Part shown: positions 1-5,811 of the stretch, one piece after another
Layout of the letters: every line of letters starts with the position of its first letter
Position numbering within the stretch: position 1 is the stretch's first letter
NCBI GenBank assembly: GCA_030627085.1
Contig: DAOUSS010000102.1
Span: 1 to 5,811, forward strand
Direction: 5' to 3'
From: Candidatus Stahliibacteriota bacterium
Lineage (GTDB): Bacteria; Hydrothermota; UBA3073
DNA length: 5,811 nucleotides
Program-made: the position numbers and the translations under genes
The notes under the pieces: generated by a model
Database searches by the model: none
Seen by the model: only the letters and a program-made list of their open reading frames with translations
What the model was told of the DNA's origin: nothing

Positions 1-104
1 AACAGATATTAGGAAAATATGTCAAAGAGCATTATTGGACTAATAGCTTGTTATACATAGAGTTATTAGTAATTCAGGATTTCCGTTAATACATGCTTTT
101 ATAA

Positions 105-2819
105 TCATTTTATAACTGCGAATTTGCCAATTTTTGTACCAATGTCAGGTGCATCTATATGATATATATAAATCCCGTAAGATATTTCCATATTATCTTT
201 TGATAACATATTCCATGATTCAGTGCCATCAAATACAGTGCTGTTATGTACAATGACTTTAACCAACTCACCACTCATTGTATATATCCTGATTGTGCAT
301 TTATTCGGTAAATGAATAAAGTCAATTCTTCTATCATGCTCTGTTCCTACAGCCTGTTGAGCCATTGTAGGCTCCAAAATCTCTGGTTCCCATGCTGCAG
401 CAACAATGTAAGGGTTTGGAACAACAGCAATACGCTCAAGCTGTGACGTTGCGACTTCTGGATTTACTTCAGCTGCCTTGGCAGTAAGCAGGATTACATC
501 ACAAGAAGTAAATGGTTTTTTAATGGTCACTAACAGTTTATCACCATCTCCAGGAGGAACAGCTAAGGTATCTGGCTGGTTAAACCTTATCTCCCAGGTT
601 CCCTTTAGATTGCCGTTTTGATAAATAATAGGAACAATTGCATCTTTATCTCTGACCACGGAATCGGGCACGCCAGTATTGGCAAAGAAAAACGGTGAGG
701 AAACACTGTCAGTTACATTCCAGACCTTAAAGTTAACAAGATGTCCAACAATATCAGTGTCAACCACTCCATCAAAAAAACTGATTTCATAATCGGCCGG
801 GTATTTAACGCCTCCCGAATATGGCTTTACACCAACTGTATACCGGCAATCACCTTGGAGCCAGTTAGAGGAATCATATGCTATTTCATCGCTGATAATT
901 TTCAATCTGATGCCATCAAAGACATCGCCTGCATCCTCTCCATGTATGTATGGACAATCTACTACCAGAGTGGTTCCGTCAGTTATATCAAATATTGAAT
1001 AAGTAGTATCCAAGTTGCTTGTGTCATCAAAGGTTATTTTGTATTGATGTCCATCCTTAACCTTTTGGGGGTCAATTATAATTGGAATAAATTCACCAGT
1101 GCCAAAAATTCTGGTATGCTGTAGATCAACTTCAGGGGATTCATAACCAGCACTTGGAGCATTTGGGATTACTTCAATAACATTTGGCCCGCCCAGGGTA
1201 ATTGGTGACTCTGATGGCAAGATACCTTTATTCACACAACCAGTATCATATGCAGTGATGGCATAGTAGTATTTCATCCCGTTTACAACATTGCTATCAA
1301 TCCATGAATGAAGCAAGCCTGTTTCATCACCTAAATAGAAGTGGTAACCATTTGAACCTAATGGAAACAGACCACTGATACCATCAGTTTTATCAAACTG
1401 CGCCTCCGGTACATTGGCTACTTGACGCCCTAATGCGTCGGTAATGGCTTTTCCCCAGGTCTTTGTATTTCTGGTGGTTCCTTTATAAATCTTATATCCT
1501 TCAAAATCGTTTTCCAAAACGGGGTCAACAGAGCTTTCAGCTCTGGTATCCCAATACAAGGTTACTTTTCCGTCTCCTGGAACGGCAATTAAACTAGGTT
1601 TATCCGGTGCCTTTGTAAATTCGTAACCCAGATCATAGATTTCTTGAGCAACTTCAGAATTTTCAAACATATCCGCTGAATCAGCCCCTATTACAACAGC
1701 CACCGAAAATCTCTGGCTCTCACCAGGTTCTAAAGAAAAGTAACCGGAGCTAAATATGGTGACATGGTCCATAGGCTCGGTAGGGACTTCAAATGTGCCG
1801 GGTTTCATATAATTCCACATAACGCTATCCTGCAATGCATAAGCTAATCCATATACGAACGATGTCACGGCTGTGAGTCCCAGCTCCTCTCCTGCTAAAT
1901 CTTTGGGTGTCTCCAGCATCTTAAATCCGAGCCATCCAATGTCTTCATCAGACTCAAAATTTACACTACTATTATCAGAGTCCCAGGTATAGACCATATT
2001 TCTCGTAGCATCAAAGGCAAAACAGTCATCTCCATAGTCAGGATAACCACCGACATCAAAATCGCCAAATACACCAACGACCACTTTATCCAATCTTGTA
2101 GGTGATATGTTTTTAATCTCGTAAATAAAGAAAACGATATCTTCTGCAAGTGATGCAGCCCATTGATAATGACGGAAGGCTAACTGGACACCCAGACCAT
2201 GAAGGGTTGAATCGTTAGGGTCAGGATAATAGGTTGGACCATATTCATCCTGATATCCAGTGCACGCTTCGTCAGTCATTACACAATAACTTTCCTGGTC
2301 GGCAGTAACAATCCCGGACCCAAATTCACCTGGCCATTCCGTTGTTCCATCAGGCCATACAGGCGGCCATGTCTCCGGCTTATCACTAAAGGCAAACCAA
2401 CCCTGCCATTCAGTCGGTGGGTTTGGATTTGCATATCCGCCTAAAGGCTCAAATTCCTCACCACCACCATCCTGAATTCCATCAATCACTATGTAAATTG
2501 TAGTGTCTCGTTCTCCGTCTTCAGTCTTACCAATAACCTCTGCTCCAATCATTGGTCCCATCTCATAACCGTATTCACGCCCACTGTAGATTGGCCACTC
2601 TAATCTCGGTTTGTTTCTATCTCCTGGGCCCCCTATTGAGCCAAAATTGGATATTCTTGTTCTGATTAGATTACCAGTAGTGATGCCAAATCTTCTGTCC
2701 TCGTGTCCCTTGTTATTTGTCGGAATATATTTTCCCGTATATTTTTGGCCGGGTGGACCAGCGCTGATTGAGCTCGCTATCAGTGTGACAGATACCATCA
2801 TTATAAATTTCTTAAGCAT
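105..2819 (-). CDS. Large secreted beta-rich protein with FN3-like segment and FlgD/Por-sorting-like C-terminus; ligand or substrate unknown
   Basis: Exported 904-residue protein of unknown function. I start it at the ATG at 2819 because AGGAGGAGG lies just upstream and the protein then opens with a normal signal peptide (MLKK, hydrophobic run, Ala near residue 20). An ATG at 2843 would add eight residues (MNIIPGGG) translated from the palindrome and the ribosome binding site. No lipobox cysteine is seen. Residues about 209-402 resemble a large domain common in secreted proteins of uncultured FCB-like phyla, with an Asp/Gly-rich stretch at 252-282. Residues about 404-544 look like a fibronectin III unit (GKVTLYWD, YKIYKG, YYYAITAYD) carrying a long insert. 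Residues about 796-904 form a FlgD-Ig/type IX-sorting-like end (VVPNPY, IRIYTMSGELV, YGIYIYHI, final GKFAVIK). Eight cysteines (179, 186, 266, 528, 622, 658, 773, 841) could form disulfides. It lies 61 bases behind the receptor gene and is probably cotranscribed. No catalytic motif is recognised. It is more likely a binding, structural or surface protein than an enzyme, but that is inference. Confidence 0.9.
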   Translation of the reverse strand: MLKKFIMMVSVTLIASSISAGPPGQKYTGKYIPTNNKGHEDRRFGITTGNLIRTRISNFGSIGGPGDRNKPRLEWPIYSGREYGYEMGPMIGAEVIGKTEDGERDTTIYIVIDGIQDGGGEEFEPLGGYANPNPPTEWQGWFAFSDKPETWPPVWPDGTTEWPGEFGSGIVTADQESYCVMTDEACTGYQDEYGPTYYPDPNDSTLHGLGVQLAFRHYQWAASLAEDIVFFIYEIKNISPTRLDKVVVGVFGDFDVGGYPDYGDDCFAFDATRNMVYTWDSDNSSVNFESDEDIGWLGFKMLETPKDLAGEELGLTAVTSFVYGLAYALQDSVMWNYMKPGTFEVPTEPMDHVTIFSSGYFSLEPGESQRFSVAVVIGADSADMFENSEVAQEIYDLGYEFTKAPDKPSLIAVPGDGKVTLYWDTRAESSVDPVLENDFEGYKIYKGTTRNTKTWGKAITDALGRQVANVPEAQFDKTDGISGLFPLGSNGYHFYLGDETGLLHSWIDSNVVNGMKYYYAITAYDTGCVNKGILPSESPITLGGPNVIEVIPNAPSAGYESPEVDLQHTRIFGTGEFIPIIIDPQKVKDGHQYKITFDDTSNLDTTYSIFDITDGTTLVVDCPYIHGEDAGDVFDGIRLKIISDEIAYDSSNWLQGDCRYTVGVKPYSGGVKYPADYEISFFDGVVDTDIVGHLVNFKVWNVTDSVSSPFFFANTGVPDSVVRDKDAIVPIIYQNGNLKGTWEIRFNQPDTLAVPPGDGDKLLVTIKKPFTSCDVILLTAKAAEVNPEVATSQLERIAVVPNPYIVAAAWEPEILEPTMAQQAVGTEHDRRIDFIHLPNKCTIRIYTMSGELVKVIVHNSTVFDGTESWNMLSKDNMEISYGIYIYHIDAPDIGTKIGKFAVIK

Positions 2820-2820
2820 A

Positions 2821-2829
2821 CCTCCTCCT
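2821..2829 (-). promoter_or_regulatory. Ribosome binding site that fixes the start of the secreted protein
   Basis: AGGAGGAGG on the minus strand is followed by one T and then the ATG at 2819, so the usable core is about 1-4 bases from the start codon. This is tight but very strong. The alternative ATG at 2843 has only a short AGGT ahead of it and would give a protein that reads through this site, so 2819 is preferred. The intergenic palindrome ends at 2830, directly next to this site. Confidence 0.75.
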
Positions 2830-2849
2830 GGTATAATGTTCATTATACC
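2830..2849. repeat. Perfect 9-bp palindrome between the two genes (possible operator or RNA hairpin)
   Basis: The arms GGTATAATG and CATTATACC flank a 2-base spacer and match at all nine positions. Each arm contains TATAAT on one strand, so each strand has a consensus -10 hexamer, although no good -35 box stands 16-18 bases upstream on the minus strand. In the transcript it would fold as an 8-bp stem with a GAAC loop. No U-run follows, so it does not look like a terminator. It could be a repressor site over an internal promoter, or a hairpin controlling access to the adjacent ribosome binding site. The palindrome is seen directly; the function is inference. Confidence 0.6.
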
Positions 2850-2880
2850 TGATTACACATCCTTCTCTCTATAGGATGTC

Positions 2881-5667
2881 TTAAAACCTTATCTCAATAC
2901 CAAATCTAAATGTTCTTGGTTTGCTGTAATAGTTTGGTCTTAAGGCATATCCCGGATCAACCCCTCCTTCGCCGTATCGATCATATGTATGGGTATAACC
3001 AGCCCTTCCTGTATCGTCATAAACATAGTTCTCATTTAATCTGTCGAGCAGATTGTAAATATTGAGAAATAGTGAATAGGTAAATCTTCTCAAGCGGAAG
3101 CGGTGATAAGCCTTAAGGTCAATGTTGTATTGTGCAGGCTTCATTGCGCTATTTTCATCTCCGATTCTAACACCACCAGCATCAGTCGGTGTATAAGGAC
3201 GACCGCTTCCATAGCTGCCAACCAAGCTGATATTCCATTTGGTCGGGTCGCTTAAAATCAGGGCAACATTGAGGACGTGAGTTTGATTCCACGGCAATGG
3301 AATTACCTGATTTGGTCGTTTTATATCTACATTACCACTTTGAGATGCGTATACTGTAGTAGGAGAGGCATTATTTGCTTCTGCTACCTGATAGGTGTAA
3401 TCAAAGGAACCTCCCCAAAAGTGAGAGAGCCGTTTTTCAAGCGAAAGTGTGACGCCTTTAACATATCCGTAATCACGATTCACATACTTAAAATAGATGT
3501 CAGTATCAACGGGCGGATTTGCAGATACCTTCTGGGTGGTTAATAGGTTTCTAATATCTTTCTGGAAAGCAGTAAAGTCAAAGGCAAAATCATCAGTTAC
3601 CTGTTGTTTAAAACCAGCTTCGTATATTACAGTTTTCTGAGGCTTGAGGTCAGCATTACCCATAGTAGTTATATTATGCTGTGACCTTACTTCAAAATTT
3701 GGATTTGCGTAAAGATATCCAACGGTTGGCATCTGGAAGAAATGTCCATAAGAGAAATGGAATGCTCCTCTGTCTGAAATGGGAAAGGCAATCCCCAGAC
3801 GGGGTGACAGTTGACCTTTTGGGGTAGCGAGTTTTGTCTCTGCGGGTGAGGGATTTAGGTTGCCCGGAGATATAACTCTTATGGATGTATCACTTACAGG
3901 CACATCACTTTTTGGATCAAAGTAATCATATCTTATCCCCGCATTTATGATAATCTGTGTGAGTTCAATCTTGTCCTGGATGTATGCTGCACCTTCAATA
4001 GGTTCTCTTATGTATTCATCCCAGTTGAGTGGGTGAGTGGGATTGTAAGGATTAGCGGGTTCTATCCACATTGAATAATAATACAGTTTGTGAGCCTTCC
4101 CTTCTATTCCTGCTTTTATTTGATTTTGTTTATTTATCTGCGATGTGACGTCAAATTTGGAGGTAATGGTAGAGGAATTTCTTTTAAACCATGAATGGGG
4201 ACATCCACCACGGGTGTACCGCACACCTGAATAATAGCGATCGTCATAATGATAATTGGGGTCACCAGGGTCTTCGTAAAGATAATACTCATAATTATAA
4301 AATGAATATGAGCCACTGAATGTATAGAAGGTGTTTGTGCTGATAGCATGAGTTAAAGTGAAGATATCCTGACTGGAGTTTATAGATCTATTTAAAAGAG
4401 CATCGGGAACATAAGTATATGAATGAGAGTAAAGCTTGTGGTTTCTGTTACGCCAGAAATGTGACCATGTTACTTTAAGATTGGGAGTAATTTTAAGGCT
4501 TAATTTACCGTTAATAGACCTTTCTATAACGGGATTCATAGAGACGATTTTTCCATCTCCTGAATAGTAGTTTTGGATGGTTGTTGATGTATCAATAACA
4601 ACAGTAGTATCATTTAAAAGGGTATCCAAGGTTATAGTAGTATCTATGGTTATAATTGTATCGGGCACCTCTGTGCCTGGAGGGGGAAATCCACCCGGAT
4701 ATGCTACTGTGTCAGATGTAAAATATATCCTTTTGCCTCTAATCCAGCCCTCTTCTTTAAAAAGTTTCCCTGCCAGGAAAAAGGTTAGCTTATCACCAAA
4801 GAGTGGTATTGGGCCACTCAGGCTGGCCTCAAAGTTAGAGATTCCCTTCACATTGAATTTTGTATCAAAGGGAGAGAAATTTGATAGGCTGAATGGAGTA
4901 TATTTATCAATATCCCAGAATGTGTCTTTATGACTACTCAGGTAATCGCCTGCATAGGCAGATATAGTCCCGGATAATTTACTCCTACCTTCCTTGGTAA
5001 CAATATTTACAACTCCTGACATTGCCTTACCATATTCAGCATTAAAGGCACCACTTATTACTTCCATTTGCTGAATAGCGTTATTCGGGACATAAGCTGC
5101 TATACCATGCGTAAATGGATTAACTACAGAAACACCATCTACTATATAGGCAGTCTCATCTGATCTGCCTCCCCTGATATGCATCTCTCCACCAGCTCCT
5201 GTACCAATTCCTGCCTTTTTAATTAAAATATCGTGGAATTCCTCGCTCGGTAGTCTTTCAATTACATCAGAGCTTATTCTTGCTGTGCCGGAGGTTACAT
5301 CAAGTTCTATCATAGGTCTCTCTGCAACAACGACAACCTCACCGAGTTCAATTACAGTGGATTCTAATGTAAAGTTTACAGTTGTTGTAAGATCAATATT
5401 AACTTTTACATTGGTTATCGTTTTTGGTCTGTAACCCATCATAGTAACATTCAACTCGTAAACACCAGGAGGTACATTTATAATGAAGTAATAACCGTCG
5501 GCGTCAGTAGAGGCTCCCATAGTTGTTTCCACAACTCTCACATTGGCACCCGGTAAGGGTGCTCCTGTAGAGGCATCTATTACTCTGCCAGCAATCTTTC
5601 CGGAAGTCCCGGCAAATAGAAATACTGGAAGTAAAAGAAAAATTATAAGAAGAACCCCCTTTTTCAT
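2881..5667 (-). CDS. TonB-dependent outer-membrane receptor with N-terminal carboxypeptidase-regulatory-like domain
   Basis: Outer-membrane beta-barrel transporter or receptor, 928 residues, expected to import or bind a ligand using TonB/ExbBD energy. Residues 1-19 are a signal peptide (MKKG, then a Leu/Ile/Phe-rich core, LFA-G). Residues about 24-103 are a carboxypeptidase-regulatory-like beta-sandwich (GRVIDASTGAPLPGANV, DADGYYFI, PPGVYELNVTMMGY). ELGEVVVVAERP at 108-118 sits where the TonB-interacting linker is expected. The plug spans about 124-226 (HIRGGRSDETAYIVDGVSV, MEVISGAFNAEYGKAMSGVVNIVTKEG). The rest is barrel: alternating aromatic strands, then YNLLDRLNENYVYDDTGRAGYT, and a terminal GIEIRF ending in Phe, the usual signal for outer-membrane insertion. 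A Thr/Asp-rich low-complexity stretch (334-364) probably lies in a loop. The domain order resembles SusC, but no SusD gene follows; the next gene is the secreted FN3/FlgD-like protein. The start has a good AGGAGG five bases upstream. The family call is firm; the substrate cannot be deduced. Confidence 0.96.
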   Translation of the reverse strand: MKKGVLLIIFLLLPVFLFAGTSGKIAGRVIDASTGAPLPGANVRVVETTMGASTDADGYYFIINVPPGVYELNVTMMGYRPKTITNVKVNIDLTTTVNFTLESTVIELGEVVVVAERPMIELDVTSGTARISSDVIERLPSEEFHDILIKKAGIGTGAGGEMHIRGGRSDETAYIVDGVSVVNPFTHGIAAYVPNNAIQQMEVISGAFNAEYGKAMSGVVNIVTKEGRSKLSGTISAYAGDYLSSHKDTFWDIDKYTPFSLSNFSPFDTKFNVKGISNFEASLSGPIPLFGDKLTFFLAGKLFKEEGWIRGKRIYFTSDTVAYPGGFPPPGTEVPDTIITIDTTITLDTLLNDTTVVIDTSTTIQNYYSGDGKIVSMNPVIERSINGKLSLKITPNLKVTWSHFWRNRNHKLYSHSYTYVPDALLNRSINSSQDIFTLTHAISTNTFYTFSGSYSFYNYEYYLYEDPGDPNYHYDDRYYSGVRYTRGGCPHSWFKRNSSTITSKFDVTSQINKQNQIKAGIEGKAHKLYYYSMWIEPANPYNPTHPLNWDEYIREPIEGAAYIQDKIELTQIIINAGIRYDYFDPKSDVPVSDTSIRVISPGNLNPSPAETKLATPKGQLSPRLGIAFPISDRGAFHFSYGHFFQMPTVGYLYANPNFEVRSQHNITTMGNADLKPQKTVIYEAGFKQQVTDDFAFDFTAFQKDIRNLLTTQKVSANPPVDTDIYFKYVNRDYGYVKGVTLSLEKRLSHFWGGSFDYTYQVAEANNASPTTVYASQSGNVDIKRPNQVIPLPWNQTHVLNVALILSDPTKWNISLVGSYGSGRPYTPTDAGGVRIGDENSAMKPAQYNIDLKAYHRFRLRRFTYSLFLNIYNLLDRLNENYVYDDTGRAGYTHTYDRYGEGGVDPGYALRPNYYSKPRTFRFGIEIRF

Positions 5668-5719
5668 CTTATCCTCCTTTGTGATAGTTTAGATACTCGA
5701 TATTCTTATCCGCTTATCC
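5668..5719 (-). repeat. Three GGATAAG heptamers in the receptor leader, one overlapping the ribosome binding site
   Basis: Identical GGATAAG heptamers occur on the minus strand at 5719-5713, 5711-5705 and 5674-5668. The first two are in tandem with an 8-base period. The third overlaps the end of the Shine-Dalgarno sequence and runs up to the start codon. Repeated GGA motifs with one at the ribosome binding site are the layout seen in leaders controlled by CsrA-type translational repressors, but the flanking bases are not the CsrA consensus. The repeats are seen directly; the role is inferred. Confidence 0.4.
5673..5678 (-). promoter_or_regulatory. Ribosome binding site of the TonB-dependent receptor
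   Basis: On the minus strand AAAGGAGGATAAG precedes the ATG at 5667. AGGAGG is a full match to the Shine-Dalgarno consensus with a 5-base gap, which supports this start. Its last two bases belong to a GGATAAG heptamer (5674-5668) that recurs twice further upstream in the leader. Confidence 0.85.
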
Positions 5720-5720
5720 T

Positions 5721-5747
5721 ATTAAGAGGTATTTTTTATACCTTAAT
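5721..5747. repeat. Interrupted inverted repeat upstream of the receptor gene, sharing half-sites with the intergenic palindrome
   Basis: On the minus strand ATTAA-GGTAT, an A5 loop, ATACC, a 2-base bulge (TC) and TTAAT make two 5-bp stem parts. AGGTATAA and TACC are shared with the palindrome at 2830-2849, but the spacing between GGTAT and ATACC is 5 instead of 10 bases. TATAAA lies within it (5740-5735). It may be an operator over the receptor promoter or a leader hairpin. A/T-rich sequence makes chance pairing possible. Confidence 0.4.
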
Positions 5748-5774
5748 TGTCCTATTCAGGAGATCTGTTGACAA
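5746..5774 (-). promoter_or_regulatory. Candidate promoter for the receptor-secreted protein pair
   Basis: On the minus strand TTGTCA (5774-5769) and GACAAT (5751-5746) are separated by 17 bases, giving 5/6 and 4/6 matches to a sigma-70 promoter. Transcription would start near 5739, inside the inverted repeat, leaving a leader of about 70 bases. A better -10 (TATAAA, 5740-5735) lies just downstream but lacks a matching -35. Promoter rules for this lineage are unknown, so this is tentative. Confidence 0.25.
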
Positions 5775-5811
5775 TTGACCTCCATAAGTGTTAATATCAA
5801 ATGGGTGGTGG

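Noticed and set aside
20..25. TTGACA on the minus strand near the left edge, as the promoter of a following gene
   Set aside because: The matching -10 would fall outside the window, so it cannot be assessed.
39..70. Inverted repeat ACTAATA / TATTAGT downstream of the secreted-protein gene, as a terminator
   Set aside because: Only seven AT-rich pairs around an 18-base loop and no U-run after it on the minus strand. Too weak to call.
741..998. Plus-strand open frame of 85 codons antisense to the secreted protein
   Set aside because: Lies wholly within a well-supported minus-strand gene and shows no recognisable motif. The other short overlapping frames at 1961-2149, 2611-2874, 3277-3543 and 4134-4349 were rejected for the same reason.
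2820..2843. ATG at 2843 as the start of the secreted protein
   Set aside because: It would place a strong ribosome binding site inside the coding sequence, put eight atypical residues before a normal signal peptide, and has only a weak AGGT upstream.
4577..4933. Plus-strand open frame of 118 codons antisense to the receptor
   Set aside because: It mirrors the Thr/Asp-rich and adjacent receptor codons. The Val/Ser-rich translation is what reversed GTA/ATC-type codons give, and no ribosome binding site or family resemblance was seen.
5768..5796. TTGACA on the plus strand with TAATAT 18 bases later, as a promoter firing off the right edge
   Set aside because: The -35 is perfect but the -10 is only 4/6 and no gene is visible beyond. 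TTGACA also overlaps the minus-strand -35 candidate because the sequence is nearly self-complementary.

Overview
The window looks like a piece of a moderately AT-rich genome (roughly 40% G+C by eye) from a Gram-negative, double-membraned bacterium. Both long reading frames are on the minus strand and encode exported proteins: a TonB-dependent outer-membrane receptor and a large secreted beta-rich protein. The secreted protein ends in a FlgD/Por-sorting-like domain. This architecture, together with frequent AGA/AGG arginine and ATA isoleucine codons, points to the wider Fibrobacteres-Chlorobi-Bacteroidetes neighbourhood. Uncultured or thermophilic relatives such as Calditrichota, KSB1, Marinimicrobia or WOR-3-like lineages would fit. 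That placement is inference from protein style; no marker gene is present.

Layout, read along the minus strand from the right edge: 5811-5668 is an upstream region with a weak promoter candidate, an interrupted inverted repeat, three GGATAAG heptamers and a strong ribosome binding site. 5667-2881 encodes a 928-residue receptor with signal peptide, carboxypeptidase-regulatory-like domain, plug and beta-barrel. 2880-2820 is a 61-base gap holding a perfect 9-bp palindrome that ends next to the ribosome binding site of the second gene. 2819-105 encodes a 904-residue secreted protein with an N-terminal family domain, a fibronectin-III-like segment and the C-terminal sorting-like domain. 104-1 holds no gene I can support.

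The two genes are co-directional and closely spaced, so they probably form an operon or part of one. The simplest reading is a two-part cell-surface module: an energised outer-membrane receptor and an exported partner that is surface-attached or released. Nothing in the sequence identifies the ligand. There is no SusD-like lipoprotein, hydrolase or metal-handling gene in the window.

The most interesting non-coding signal is that both genes are preceded by an inverted repeat built on the same half-site (AGGTATAA on the left, TACC on the right), each covering a -10-like hexamer. This hints at shared control. I see no RNA gene, insertion sequence, CRISPR array or phage gene.
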